Shown here: piece after piece, positions 6,994-15,238 of the stretch | How the letters are laid out: each line of letters begins with the position of its first letter | How positions within the stretch are numbered: the stretch's first letter is position 1 | Assembly: GCA_038212405.1 (NCBI GenBank) | Contig: JBBQUN010000036.1 | Location: forward strand, 1-24,360 | DNA length: 24,360 nucleotides | From: JBBQUN01 sp038212405 | Lineage (GTDB): Bacteria > Actinomycetota > Acidimicrobiia > Acidimicrobiales > SZUA-35 | Direction of reading: 5' to 3' | Made by a program: the position numbers and the translations under genes | Notes under the pieces: model-generated | Seen by the model: only the letters and a program-made list of their open reading frames with translations | What the model was told of the DNA's origin: nothing | The model's database searches: none

Positions 6994-8082
6994 ATGAAGG
7001 CAGCTGTCCTCAACTCGATACCGGGTCAACTCGACATCCAAGAGGTCGAAATCGGCGAGCCCGGTCCGCGCGAGGTACTCATCAAGACCGTCGCTGCCGG
7101 CCTGTGCCACAGCGACCTCCACTTCATGGAGGGGAAGTATCCGTACCCCTGCCCGGCCGTCCTCGGGCACGAGTCTGCCGGCATCGTCGAAGCCGTTGGT
7201 TCGATGGTCCATTACGTCCAGCCCGGTGATCACGTGATCACTTGCCTCTCAGCCTTCTGCGGCCACTGCTCACAATGCACCGACGGGCACCTGTCGCTGT
7301 GTGAGAACAAAGGAACCGAGCTCGTTCGCCAGCCCGGCGAAGCCGCTCGCATCACTCGCGACGGCGAGACGATCAATCAGTTCCTCCACCTGTCCTCGTT
7401 CGCTGAATACATGCTCATCCACGAGCAGGCGCTGGTGAAGATTCGCCCGGAGATGCCCCTCGACAAGGCCGCCTTGATCGGGTGCGGTGTGACCACCGGT
7501 CTCGGTGCGGTGTTCCGCACGGCCAAGGTCGAGCCCGGTTCCAGCGTCGCCGTCATCGGTGCCGGCGGCATCGGTCTCTCCGCCATCCAGGGTGCTCGGA
7601 TCGCCGGTGCCAACAAGATCATCGCCATCGACATGCTCGACTCCAAGTTGGAACTCGCCCAGACCATGGGCGCCACCCACATCATCAACGCCGGCAAAGA
7701 AGACGCTGTTGCCAAGGTGAAGGAGATCACCGAGGGCGGGGTGCACTACAGCTTCGAGGCCGTCGGCATGAAAGAAACCGCCGAGCAGTCGTTCCAGATG
7801 TTGCGCCCGGGGGGCCAAGCCACGGTCATCGGCATGATCCCGGTCGGCACCAAGGTCGAACTCCACGGCCCGGACCTCCTGAGCGAGAAGACCCTCACGG
7901 GATCCAACATGGGCTCGAATCAGTTCCGCACCGACATGCCTCGCTTCGTCGACATGTACCTCGACGGCCGCCTCATGCTCGACGAGATGGTCTCGGCTCA
8001 CATCAAGCTCGAAGACATCAACGATGGCTTCGCCGAGATGAAGAAGGGCAGCGTCGCCCGTTCGGTCATCATGTTCGACTGA
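6994..8082 (+). CDS. Zinc-dependent alcohol dehydrogenase (MDR superfamily)
   Basis: A 362-residue medium-chain dehydrogenase/reductase that interconverts alcohols and aldehydes with NAD(H). The catalytic zinc ligands C38 ('GLCHSD'), H59 ('LGHE') and C164 ('IGCGVTTG') are present, as are the four structural-zinc cysteines C89, C92, C95 and C103 ('CGHCSQC...C'). The Rossmann motif 'GAGGIG' is at 189-194, and D213 at the end of the second strand suggests NAD rather than NADP. It resembles the class III-like actinobacterial enzymes that include mycothiol- or NDMA-dependent dehydrogenases, but the substrate is not readable. The ATG has a clear Shine-Dalgarno AAGGGG 6 nt upstream (6982-6987), unlike many genes here. 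Two hairpins follow the stop codon. Confidence 0.92.
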   Translation: MKAAVLNSIPGQLDIQEVEIGEPGPREVLIKTVAAGLCHSDLHFMEGKYPYPCPAVLGHESAGIVEAVGSMVHYVQPGDHVITCLSAFCGHCSQCTDGHLSLCENKGTELVRQPGEAARITRDGETINQFLHLSSFAEYMLIHEQALVKIRPEMPLDKAALIGCGVTTGLGAVFRTAKVEPGSSVAVIGAGGIGLSAIQGARIAGANKIIAIDMLDSKLELAQTMGATHIINAGKEDAVAKVKEITEGGVHYSFEAVGMKETAEQSFQMLRPGGQATVIGMIPVGTKVELHGPDLLSEKTLTGSNMGSNQFRTDMPRFVDMYLDGRLMLDEMVSAHIKLEDINDGFAEMKKGSVARSVIMFD

Positions 8083-8083
8083 T

Positions 8084-8140
8084 CAACGATTGCCCGATCG
8101 TTGGTGGTGGCAGAGGCCCAAAAGGTCCTTTGCCACCGCC
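8084..8140 (+). terminator. Two consecutive hairpins after the alcohol dehydrogenase
   Basis: Just after the stop codon, CAACGAT and ATCGTTG form a 7-bp stem around TGCCCG (8084-8103). This is followed by a longer hairpin in which GGTGGTGGCA pairs with TGCCACCGCC (8103-8112 with 8131-8140, one G-U pair) and an inner stem closes on AAAA. There is no T-tract, so this would be a terminator of the kind common in high-GC Actinobacteria, or an mRNA-stabilising structure. The two stems share base 8103. Confidence 0.5.
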
Positions 8141-8181
8141 ATTGTCGCGTCCGGGTGAGGGGTCATCGGCCATCGATCGGG

Positions 8182-8187
8182 CACACT
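8182..8187 (+). promoter_or_regulatory. -10-like element for a leaderless aldo/keto reductase transcript
   Basis: CACACT ends 6 nt before the ATG at 8194. It keeps the A at position 2 and T at position 6 of the -10 box, and no Shine-Dalgarno sequence is present. The same hexamer stands before the MarR gene. Confidence 0.4.
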
Positions 8188-8193
8188 GGCGAC

Positions 8194-9162
8194 ATGACCA
8201 TGACGTACCGTCGCATCGGCCGCTCCGGACTCAAGCTGTCCACCCTGTCGTATGGATCGTGGGTGACCTTTGGCAACCAGCAAGAGTTCGATGACGTGCT
8301 CACCACGATGCAGACCGCGTGGGATGGCGGTTGCAACTTCTTCGACAACGCCGAGGCCTACGCCGGCGGGAAGTCCGAGGAGCTGATGGGTCGGGCTTTT
8401 GCCGAACTTGGCTGGGCCCGCGAGACCTTCGTGGTTTCGACCAAGTTCTACTGGGGCATCGTCGACAACCCGAACACCAAGCTCACGCTCAACCGCAAGT
8501 ATCTGATGCAAGCAATGGATCGAGCCCTCGAGCGCTTCCAGCTCGACTTCGTGGATCTCGTCTACTGCCACCGAGCAGACCCCGACACCCCGATCGAAGA
8601 AACCGTCTTCGCCATGCACGACATCATCTCGTCGGGCAAGGCGCTGTATTGGGGAACCTCGGAGTGGTCAGCCGATGAGATCCGCGCCGCCTGGGAAATT
8701 GCCGAACGCCACCACCTGCACAAGCCAATCGTCGAGCAGCCCGAGTACAACCTGCTCAAGCGAGGCCGGGTCGAGAAGGAATACGCCAGGCTCTACGAAG
8801 ATCTCGGTATCGGCACCACCATTTGGAGTCCGCTTGCTTCTGGCATCTTGACCGGCAAGTACTCCGGTGGCATCCCCGAGGACAGCCGAGCGGCCACCGC
8901 CAACCTCGGATTCCTCACCGACCGACTGAGCGACGCCGAGATGCTGGCCAAGGTCGACCAGTTGGCGCCGATCGCCAAGGACCTGGGCTGCACCCAAGCC
9001 CAGCTTGCGCTGGCCTGGTGCACGCTCAACCCGAATGTGTCATCGGTGATCACCGGTGCCAGCCGGGTATCGCAGGTCATCGAGAACTTCGAGTCGCTCG
9101 CCGTCGCCGACGCCATCACTGGCGATCAGCGGGCTCAGATCGAGTCGATCTTCCCCGTCTGA
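8194..9162 (+). CDS. Aldo/keto reductase, Kv-beta-like (AKR6-type)
   Basis: A 322-residue NADPH-dependent oxidoreductase with the TIM-barrel AKR fold, closest in appearance to bacterial relatives of the voltage-gated potassium channel beta subunit. It opens with 'YRRIGRSGLKLSTLSYGSW'. The catalytic tetrad is complete: D51 ('FFDNAEAY'), Y56, K84 ('VSTKF') and H126 ('VYCHRAD'). The cofactor region near the C-terminus includes 'SSVITGASRVSQVIENF'. Substrates are likely aldehydes or ketones, possibly detoxification products, but cannot be specified. I take the ATG at 8194; in-frame codons from 8101 would add residues unlike the family and across the terminator hairpin. Its last 123 nt overlap the 3' end of the convergent transporter gene. 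Confidence 0.9.
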   Translation: MTMTYRRIGRSGLKLSTLSYGSWVTFGNQQEFDDVLTTMQTAWDGGCNFFDNAEAYAGGKSEELMGRAFAELGWARETFVVSTKFYWGIVDNPNTKLTLNRKYLMQAMDRALERFQLDFVDLVYCHRADPDTPIEETVFAMHDIISSGKALYWGTSEWSADEIRAAWEIAERHHLHKPIVEQPEYNLLKRGRVEKEYARLYEDLGIGTTIWSPLASGILTGKYSGGIPEDSRAATANLGFLTDRLSDAEMLAKVDQLAPIAKDLGCTQAQLALAWCTLNPNVSSVITGASRVSQVIENFESLAVADAITGDQRAQIESIFPV

Positions 9163-10452
9163 TCGAACCGGTGCCTCGGGATCGTCGAACATGTAGGCCG
9201 GCTCTTTGATGCCTTGTCCTGCCAGTCGTTCGAGCAGCACATAGACACCCATCGCCACCATGGCGACCAGGCCCATCACCCCGAACGTCTGCCGCAGCCC
9301 GATCGCCTCGGCCAAGAGGCCGAGCGGGGCGGCAGCCATGCCGAATCCGGCGAACGACAGTTGCATCAGCGACTGGACTCGGCCCTGGTGCGCTTCGTCG
9401 GACATGCCAAGGGCGAGTGTGTTCGACAGCGACTGGTAGGCGTTGGTCATCACACCGATGCCTGCGGTGATCAGCATGGCCACCCACAGGTTGGGGGCCA
9501 AGCCGAGAAGCATGACCCCGATACCGAAGCCGAAGCCGGAGAGAATCATCATCAGACGAGCGACGGGTGAGTCGGCACGGCGGGCAACGGGCACGAAGGC
9601 GGCGACGGCGCCGATGGCACTGGCGGTACTCATGAGACCGACCGAGCCGTCTCCCAACCCGAATTCCCCCTCGATCAGCGCAGGCATGAACGCCACATAG
9701 TTGAACCCGAACATGATGACGAACAGCGATGACAGCACCATGCGCCGCAGCGGGGGCCGAGCCGAGACATAGCGAACCCCGTCGACGATGTCGAGGAACG
9801 GGTTGCGCTTGCTCGTGCTTGCCGGCGCGATATTTGGGAGGCGCAGCATCAGCACCAGGCTGATGATCGAGAAGGCGCCAGCGACCAGATACGCCTTGCC
9901 GATCCCGAAGAAGGCAACACCGGCCAGAGCACCGGCCAGCGAGGGGGCGAAGATGCGGGTTCCGTTCATCGACAGCATCGAAAGTGAGATGGCGTTACCG
10001 AGTTGCTCACGGCCAACGAGGTCGCGAGTGAAGGCGGTGCGGGCCGGACCGAAGAATCCGAACGCACTGCCCTGGGCGACGGCGGCGATCAACAGCATCC
10101 AGAACGTTTCTCGTCCGGTCACGACCACCGTGCCCATGCCGATGGCAGCAGTGGCGATGAGGAGTTGGCTACCGATCAACACGGCCCGCTTTGGCAACCG
10201 ATCCGCAGCCACGCCGCCAAGCGGCGTGGCGATGAGCATCGAGAGGCCGAAGAAGAGATACACCTGCCCGAGTGATGCTTCGGATTCGGTGAGATCCCAG
10301 GCGAGCAGGCTGCGCAGCAGGAACTGCATCTGCACGGCCATGAATGAAAATAGTCCGCCCCACCACAAGAGCTTGTACTCAGGAACCTTCAGCGAACTGA
10401 ACGCTTCGCCTTTCGGCGCATCGTTGGATCTTCGGCGCGTGACCTTCGACAT
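9040..10452 (-). CDS. MFS transporter, probable drug or metabolite exporter
   Basis: A 470-residue membrane protein with about twelve hydrophobic helices in two halves, typical of the major facilitator superfamily and closest to the EntS/MFS_3-type exporters. The loop between helices 2 and 3 carries 'GGVAADRLPKRAV', the MFS signature G-x3-D-R-x-(K/R)-R. A long central loop ('SKRNPFLDIVDGVRYVSARPPLRR') separates the halves. The substrate is unknown and no biosynthetic genes are nearby. The ATG at 10452 is preceded 8 nt upstream by TAGACT, indicating a leaderless start; a start 10 codons earlier is less likely. The C-terminal tail of about 40 hydrophilic residues is encoded antisense to the end of the aldo/keto reductase gene, which is unusual. 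Confidence 0.87.
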   Translation of the reverse strand: MSKVTRRRSNDAPKGEAFSSLKVPEYKLLWWGGLFSFMAVQMQFLLRSLLAWDLTESEASLGQVYLFFGLSMLIATPLGGVAADRLPKRAVLIGSQLLIATAAIGMGTVVVTGRETFWMLLIAAVAQGSAFGFFGPARTAFTRDLVGREQLGNAISLSMLSMNGTRIFAPSLAGALAGVAFFGIGKAYLVAGAFSIISLVLMLRLPNIAPASTSKRNPFLDIVDGVRYVSARPPLRRMVLSSLFVIMFGFNYVAFMPALIEGEFGLGDGSVGLMSTASAIGAVAAFVPVARRADSPVARLMMILSGFGFGIGVMLLGLAPNLWVAMLITAGIGVMTNAYQSLSNTLALGMSDEAHQGRVQSLMQLSFAGFGMAAAPLGLLAEAIGLRQTFGVMGLVAMVAMGVYVLLERLAGQGIKEPAYMFDDPEAPVRSDGEDRLDLSPLIASDGVGDGERLEVLDDLRYPAGTGDHR

Positions 10453-10460
10453 AGTTCGAG

Positions 10461-10466
10461 AGTCTA
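10461..10466 (-). promoter_or_regulatory. -10 element for a leaderless MFS transporter transcript
   Basis: TAGACT on the minus strand ends 8 nt before the ATG at 10452, with no ribosome binding site between. It suggests that the transporter is transcribed separately from the oxidoreductase gene ending at 10504. Confidence 0.45.
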
Positions 10467-10503
10467 AGTGCCTGCGGGTCACCCGTGCGACTTCGCAACG
10501 GCG

Positions 10504-12813
10504 TCAGGCCAGTGCGACCTCGACCGGCACGCCGTTCAAAGCGATGTTGCCGCTGACCGGATCGAGGAAGTACTCATCAGTCAGGACATTGGTGTTCACC
10601 CCGGCGTAGTCGCTGGCAACGGCGAGCTGTACGTCGGGCAGGTTCTGACCGAACCCATGCGGAATGCTGACGACGCCAGGACGAATGCCTTCGGTGATCT
10701 CGGTGGCAAGGGTGACTTCACCGACCCGAGAGGTCACTCGGGCCATCGCTCCGTCGGCAATGCCCAATCTCGTGGCGTCGTCAGGGTGCAGCTGCATCGT
10801 GCAGCGGTTCTTGCCCTTGGTCAGAACCTTGATGTTGTGCATCCAGGAGTTGTTCGAACGTACGTGACGTCGCCCGACCAGCACCATCGACTGGGTCCAG
10901 TCACGCTCCAGCGACGCATCGAGTCGAGCCATGTCGGTGGCCAGGACCTCGGGAACCACCTCGATCAGACCGCTCGGGGTACGCAGCAGATCAGGGATCC
11001 GATCGCCCTCGAGTTCGCCAAGATCGACACCGTGAGGGTTGGCCTCGAGCTTGGCCAGGGTGAGTCCGTCAGGGTCGGCTCCGAACCCATCGCCATACGG
11101 ACCGGTGCGCAGCAAGATGTCGAGCAGACGCTCCGGCCCAACCCGGGGGATGCCGTTGGCATCGACCAACAGTGCAGCAAGCTCCTCGACGTCACGGCCA
11201 TGCACCTTGCCGAAGGTGTCGCGGGTGGCACTCGCCAGCATCCCCGCAGCCATGCCTTCGTCCATCTCGCCAACGGCGGCGGCAGCCGCCTCGCCGACCG
11301 CCGCCTGCCCAGCGAGAACAGCAGCGAGACGGAGCATGATCTCCCACTCGCTGAGCTGGCCTTCGGGAAGCGGCAGGACCGCAGAGGAATAGTTGGCGAC
11401 GTTGTGGACGGCGAAGTTGAGCAACGCCAGGTCGTAGTGCGACTTCTGCAGCGCCGACGGAGGCGGCAGGATCACGTCGGCGTGGCGAGTGGTCTCGTTG
11501 ATGTAGGGGTCGATCGCCACCATGAAGTCGAGACTGGCAATGGCAGCGTCGAGACGACCGAAGTTCGGGTTCGATGACACCGGGTTTCCGCCGACCACGA
11601 TCATGGCCCGCACCTGGCCATCGCCGGGCGTCTCGATCTCTTCCGGCAGCGCGCTGACGGGGAATTCACCAAATGCCTTTGGCCAGTTGCCAACCCGAGA
11701 TGACGAGCGACCAAGGCTGAGACCACGGCCGGTGCGAGGTGCGCCCTTGGTGGAGGGCTGACCGGTTGCGCCCTTGGAGAACATCGCCCCACCGACACGA
11801 TCGAGGTTGCCACTCAGCAGGTTCACGACATCGACCAGCCACGACGCCAGCGTGCCGAACTCCTGGGTGCAGGTGCCAATCCGGCCATAGACCGCAGCCG
11901 TCGGCGCGTTGGCCAGGTCGTGAGCGAGCGTGCGGATGACGTCGGCGTCGATGCCGACCGTGGCCGCTACCGACTCGGGTGAGTAGGGGGTGAGGAGCGC
12001 CGGGAGCTCGTCGAGTCCGTTGCAGTACGGCGCCAATCGATCGGTGTCGGCGAGCCCCTCGGTGATCAACGTGTTGGCAATGGCGGCCAGCAGGTGAGCG
12101 TCGGTGCCCGGCCTGATCGCTAGGTGCTGATCACTCTTGGCCGCAGTTTCGCTCAGTCGAGGGTCGACAACGACATAGCGACCGCCCCGTTCCTGGAGGC
12201 GTTCGAGCCGACCGGGGAAGTCGGGGGCGGTGCAGAGCGAGCCGTTCGACGCGTAGGGGTTGGCGCCGAGCATGAGGAGAAAATCGGTGCGGTCGAGGTC
12301 GGGCACTGGGACGGTGACCGAGCCGAACATCAGCCCGGCGGAGATCTCCTTTGGTCGTTGGTCGACGGTGGAAGCCGAGAAGATGTTGCTGGTGCCGACC
12401 GACTTGATGAGGGGCCGGTTGTAGAGCAGCGGGGCAATGCTGTGGGCGCCCGGGTTGCCCAGATACATGGCGCAGGCGTCTCGGCCGTGTTCGGCCAGCA
12501 CGGGCAGCAGACCGGCCTCGATCGTTGCGAACGCTTCATCCCAGGACACCTCGACGAAGACACCGTCTCGTTTGACCATCGGTGCACGCAGCCAGTCGGG
12601 GTCGTCATGCAATTTCGCGATGGCGGAACCCTTTGGGCAGAGGAAGCCCTTGGAGAGCACGTCGTCTCGATCGCCACGCACGAGAGTGGGCTGACCGTTC
12701 GTCAGCGTGATCTCGAGCCCGCAACCAGCCTCACACAACGGGCAGGTGCGGTACGCCTTGCTCTTGACCCCACTCTTGGTGGTTGCCGATTCGGAGTTTT
12801 CGGTGAGTGTCAT
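10504..12813 (-). CDS. Molybdopterin/[4Fe-4S] oxidoreductase (DMSO reductase superfamily)
   Basis: A 769-residue enzyme of the complex iron-sulfur molybdoenzyme (formate dehydrogenase/nitrate reductase/DMSO reductase) superfamily. The N-terminal [4Fe-4S] motif is complete, C24-x2-C27-x3-C31-x27-C59, followed by 'KGSAIAKLH'. Molybdopterin-binding regions follow ('MLGANPYASNGS', 'VVVDPRLSETA'), and the C-terminal domain has 'TMQLHPDDATRLGIADGAMARV'. There is no twin-arginine signal, so it should be cytoplasmic. Where FdhF-type enzymes have Sec or Cys bound to molybdenum, this protein reads 'NIFSASTVDQRP' (143-154), with neither. Partner and substrate are therefore unclear. The ATG at 12813 has a strong purine-rich site (AAAGGGG) just upstream. 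It follows imuB by 46 bp. Confidence 0.87.
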   Translation of the reverse strand: MTLTENSESATTKSGVKSKAYRTCPLCEAGCGLEITLTNGQPTLVRGDRDDVLSKGFLCPKGSAIAKLHDDPDWLRAPMVKRDGVFVEVSWDEAFATIEAGLLPVLAEHGRDACAMYLGNPGAHSIAPLLYNRPLIKSVGTSNIFSASTVDQRPKEISAGLMFGSVTVPVPDLDRTDFLLMLGANPYASNGSLCTAPDFPGRLERLQERGGRYVVVDPRLSETAAKSDQHLAIRPGTDAHLLAAIANTLITEGLADTDRLAPYCNGLDELPALLTPYSPESVAATVGIDADVIRTLAHDLANAPTAAVYGRIGTCTQEFGTLASWLVDVVNLLSGNLDRVGGAMFSKGATGQPSTKGAPRTGRGLSLGRSSSRVGNWPKAFGEFPVSALPEEIETPGDGQVRAMIVVGGNPVSSNPNFGRLDAAIASLDFMVAIDPYINETTRHADVILPPPSALQKSHYDLALLNFAVHNVANYSSAVLPLPEGQLSEWEIMLRLAAVLAGQAAVGEAAAAAVGEMDEGMAAGMLASATRDTFGKVHGRDVEELAALLVDANGIPRVGPERLLDILLRTGPYGDGFGADPDGLTLAKLEANPHGVDLGELEGDRIPDLLRTPSGLIEVVPEVLATDMARLDASLERDWTQSMVLVGRRHVRSNNSWMHNIKVLTKGKNRCTMQLHPDDATRLGIADGAMARVTSRVGEVTLATEITEGIRPGVVSIPHGFGQNLPDVQLAVASDYAGVNTNVLTDEYFLDPVSGNIALNGVPVEVALA

Positions 12814-12859
12814 GGTTCCCCTTTGCGAACGTCGGCTCATCCTTGCAGGAATTGGTCGC

Positions 12860-14422
12860 TCAGTCGTAGCTGGCTTCGAGCCACCACTGCTGGTGCTCGA
12901 CAACGAACAGGTGAGCCGTCCCGTCATCGAGAACGATCTGGAATCGGGCACGGCGTCGCTGGTTTGCCCGATCCCACCAGCGGTCCTCCATCGGCCACGG
13001 ACCAGCCCACGCATCGATGACGTGTCGTTTCTGGTTGATCTTGGCCACGGTCGGCTCACCCGACGCCTCTCCCCTGCCATTGACCATGATGGGGCGGCCG
13101 ACCCGATCGACGACCTCGACGGCGACCGGCTCGACGAACATCTTGGCCGGGTTCGGCTTCGGCAACTGCCCCGGCCACGGTTCATTCACCCACGTCGATC
13201 GGGTAGCAGGCCGGTCCTCGCCGAGATCGACCGCAGCTGCGGGGATCAAGACGATCTGCTCGCCCGGGCTTCGACCACCACGCCACTCCGGCACCGACAC
13301 CGAATCGGCACCCATGATCGCCTGAAGCCGAGCAACGACCCGCGACACATCATCGGCTCGCTCGGCTCGACCACCCCAAAAGCCCAACTGTCGACCGCTG
13401 GCCGGTACGACCTGATCGGGGATCAGTGTGAGTCTGGCGATGCCCGACGACGGCGTCAGCCGCTCATGCAACCAGCCATCGAGTTGCCAGCGAGCCCGTT
13501 CGGCCAGCGCCGCAGCCGACAGGGCACCCTCATGCCGCCACAGTCGAGTGTGGATTTCTCCTCCCTCGGTCTCGGCTTCGATGGCCACCCGGATGCAGGC
13601 CAGCCCCTCGGCACTGAGATGGGCGTGCAGCTCGTCGGCCAGTGCTTTCGCCGCAAAGGCGGCGGTGTCGATACGTTCGGCCGGCGGTTCGAATTCCCAG
13701 GTGACCGCAAGGTCGGCTGCGGGCTTGCGAAGGTCTGGCGGGTGCTCGTCTTCGCCACGAGCCAAGCGGTGGGCTCGTTGGCCTTCACGGCCAAAACGCC
13801 CGACGACATCGGCTGGCGACAACGCGGCGAAGAGACCGAGCGTGTCGAGACCGAGCCGTTGGAAGACATCGGTGAGTGGCGGTTGATCGAGCGTCGTGAT
13901 CGACAGCTCCGACAAGAACTCGGCACTGCCACCTGCCGGAACGATCACCGCACCCAATCGGGCATCGAGCAGGCGAGCAGCCAGCCGGGCGGCGAACACT
14001 CCGTCGGCAACACCGAGGCGAGCGTCACCGCGTGAGGCGAGCATTGGTTGCACCACCTCGTGCACCCGATCACACAATGGCTCCTCGCCACCGAAGAACC
14101 GGGCCGGACCGCGAGTGGGGAACCCAACGAGACCGGGCCCTGAGACCTCGACACTCGGCGTGATCGCTTCGAGCGCTGCTGCCACCGGTTCGAAGAGGCG
14201 GGCCTCGCGGTCGATGTCTCGCTCGAGCACAGCAAGATCAGGGCAGCGACCCTGCGCGTCACGACGCCGCTGCCCCACCGCCACCCCTTCGACACGAGCC
14301 GCAGCCGAACAGGCCACCACCCGGTTGGCAACGAACACCGCCGCCGGCTCGTCGGGCGGCACACTCCACGCCACCACCGGCCAGTCAGGGCACCACACCA
14401 CCATCATCCGTGTTGCGGTCAC
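12860..14422 (-). CDS. imuB: ImuB, catalytically inactive Y-family polymerase-like mutagenesis protein
   Basis: A 520-residue Y-family polymerase-like protein that acts as the hub of the actinobacterial mutasome, linking the beta clamp, ImuA' and the error-prone polymerase DnaE2. It opens with 'MMVVWCPDWPVVAWSV', the ImuB version of the first polymerase motif. The second motif, which in active Pol IV contains an Asp-Glu pair, reads 'SGPGLVGFPTRGPARF' (94-109), so the catalytic acids are missing, as expected for ImuB. The C-terminal region ends in the conserved tryptophan-rich 'RARFQIVLDDGTAHLFV...WWLEASYD'. The GTG at 14422 sits 19 nt after imuA' with a GGGG ribosome binding site 6 nt upstream; the ATG at 14407 is an alternative. 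DnaE2 is not in the window. Confidence 0.9.
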   Translation of the reverse strand: MTATRMMVVWCPDWPVVAWSVPPDEPAAVFVANRVVACSAAARVEGVAVGQRRRDAQGRCPDLAVLERDIDREARLFEPVAAALEAITPSVEVSGPGLVGFPTRGPARFFGGEEPLCDRVHEVVQPMLASRGDARLGVADGVFAARLAARLLDARLGAVIVPAGGSAEFLSELSITTLDQPPLTDVFQRLGLDTLGLFAALSPADVVGRFGREGQRAHRLARGEDEHPPDLRKPAADLAVTWEFEPPAERIDTAAFAAKALADELHAHLSAEGLACIRVAIEAETEGGEIHTRLWRHEGALSAAALAERARWQLDGWLHERLTPSSGIARLTLIPDQVVPASGRQLGFWGGRAERADDVSRVVARLQAIMGADSVSVPEWRGGRSPGEQIVLIPAAAVDLGEDRPATRSTWVNEPWPGQLPKPNPAKMFVEPVAVEVVDRVGRPIMVNGRGEASGEPTVAKINQKRHVIDAWAGPWPMEDRWWDRANQRRRARFQIVLDDGTAHLFVVEHQQWWLEASYD

Positions 14423-14441
14423 TGGTGCCCCATGACCGCAC

Positions 14442-15200
14442 TCAAGACCGAAGCGAGAATGACAGGACCGGGGCGAGTTCGGGGCGCGGCACCCCAGCAA
14501 CGAGACGCCCATCGGGACCGGGCATGGTGACGGTGACGGATCGAGTGCGAGCGTGGGCCCGCCTGCCGCTCCCCTCGACCGTCACGACCCGCTCACGCAA
14601 GTAGCCATGCCCCAAGCCAAGACCGTCCCAACCCAGACCGTCGCTGGTGCCGCTGGTTGCCAACACGACATCGGCCGCTTCTGGCCACTGCACACCGCCA
14701 TCGAGGTGGAACAGCAACGACTCTTGCTCACGGGCACGGGCAACGAGGCGGCGAGCGTCTCGCCGAGCGACCTTGGCGTTTGGCGCAACAGCCACGATGT
14801 CGACCGCTTCGAGCAGCGCGGCAACGACCGTTGCCCATTGGGAAGTCCCGGGAGTTTCGACAACGAGCACTCGATCGAGGCGAACACCCAGTTCGGCTGC
14901 TGCCACCAGGTGGAGATCGGGGACGCCGACGATGGCAAGCCACCCCTCGGCGCCAAGCGCTTCGGCCCACATGGCCATCGCCAACGACCACGAGCCCGGG
15001 CCCTTCACCACGACATCGACCCCACGGGGCAGACCACCCCATGGAAAGAGCGGGGCCAGCGGCTCGGGCACCGGCACCGTACGCTGACCCGCCAGCGTGA
15101 CCGGCTTGATCTTGGCCACGATGTCGGGATCGAGCTCCGGCCGCTCTCGACCTGACTGTTGATGACCGCGATGTTGATGGGAGAACGCAAGGCTGGCCAT
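14442..15200 (-). CDS. imuA: ImuA', RecA-like SOS mutagenesis protein
   Basis: A 252-residue RecA-fold protein of the ImuA/ImuA' group, which works with ImuB and DnaE2 in damage-induced translesion synthesis. The core runs from 'PLFPWGGLPRGVDVVVKGPGSWSLA' (about 50-74) through hydrophobic strands such as 'WLAIVGVP' and 'LDRVLVVETPG'. The position of the Walker A loop ('VKGPGSWS') lacks the usual GK(T/S), as is common for this group. The ATG at 15200 is chosen because a -10 (GATACT) ends 6 nt upstream, a -35 (TTGTGA) lies 17 bp further up and a LexA box sits between them. An in-frame start at 15233 would lie upstream of the promoter. It forms an operon with imuB and possibly the molybdoenzyme gene. 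Confidence 0.87.
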   Translation of the reverse strand: MASLAFSHQHRGHQQSGRERPELDPDIVAKIKPVTLAGQRTVPVPEPLAPLFPWGGLPRGVDVVVKGPGSWSLAMAMWAEALGAEGWLAIVGVPDLHLVAAAELGVRLDRVLVVETPGTSQWATVVAALLEAVDIVAVAPNAKVARRDARRLVARAREQESLLFHLDGGVQWPEAADVVLATSGTSDGLGWDGLGLGHGYLRERVVTVEGSGRRAHARTRSVTVTMPGPDGRLVAGVPRPELAPVLSFSLRS

Positions 15201-15206
15201 CCCGCC

Positions 15207-15235
15207 AGTATCGAACACTTGTTCGCTTTTCACAA
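15207..15235 (-). promoter_or_regulatory. SOS promoter of imuA' with LexA box
   Basis: On the minus strand the -35 TTGTGA (15230-15235) and -10 GATACT (15207-15212) are 17 bp apart, with the imuA' ATG 6 nt beyond the -10. The spacer contains GAAC-AAGT-GTTC (15213-15224), an exact match to the GAAC-N4-GTTC LexA box of Gram-positive bacteria and Actinobacteria. LexA bound here would block RNA polymerase, so the genes should be induced by DNA damage. Confidence 0.85.
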
Positions 15236-15238
15236 CCT

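Noticed and set aside
7270..8001. Minus-strand open frame inside the alcohol dehydrogenase
   Set aside because: It is a shadow of a well-supported gene with complete zinc and NAD motifs; the antisense protein has no recognisable features.
10468..11577. Long plus-strand open frame of 369 codons
   Set aside because: It is antisense to the molybdoenzyme, with no domains or start signals. It is an artefact of high GC.
12350..12390. Possible selenocysteine site in the molybdoenzyme
   Set aside because: There is no in-frame TGA at the position of the molybdenum ligand. The codons read Ser, Thr and Asp.
12814..13185. N-terminal extension of the molybdoenzyme
   Set aside because: It overlaps the imuB coding region, is low-complexity serine/arginine-rich, and the ATG at 12813 has a strong ribosome binding site.
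12707..14035. Long plus-strand open frame of 442 codons
   Set aside because: It is antisense to imuB and the molybdoenzyme start, has no family resemblance and shows the composition of a shadow frame in GC-rich DNA.
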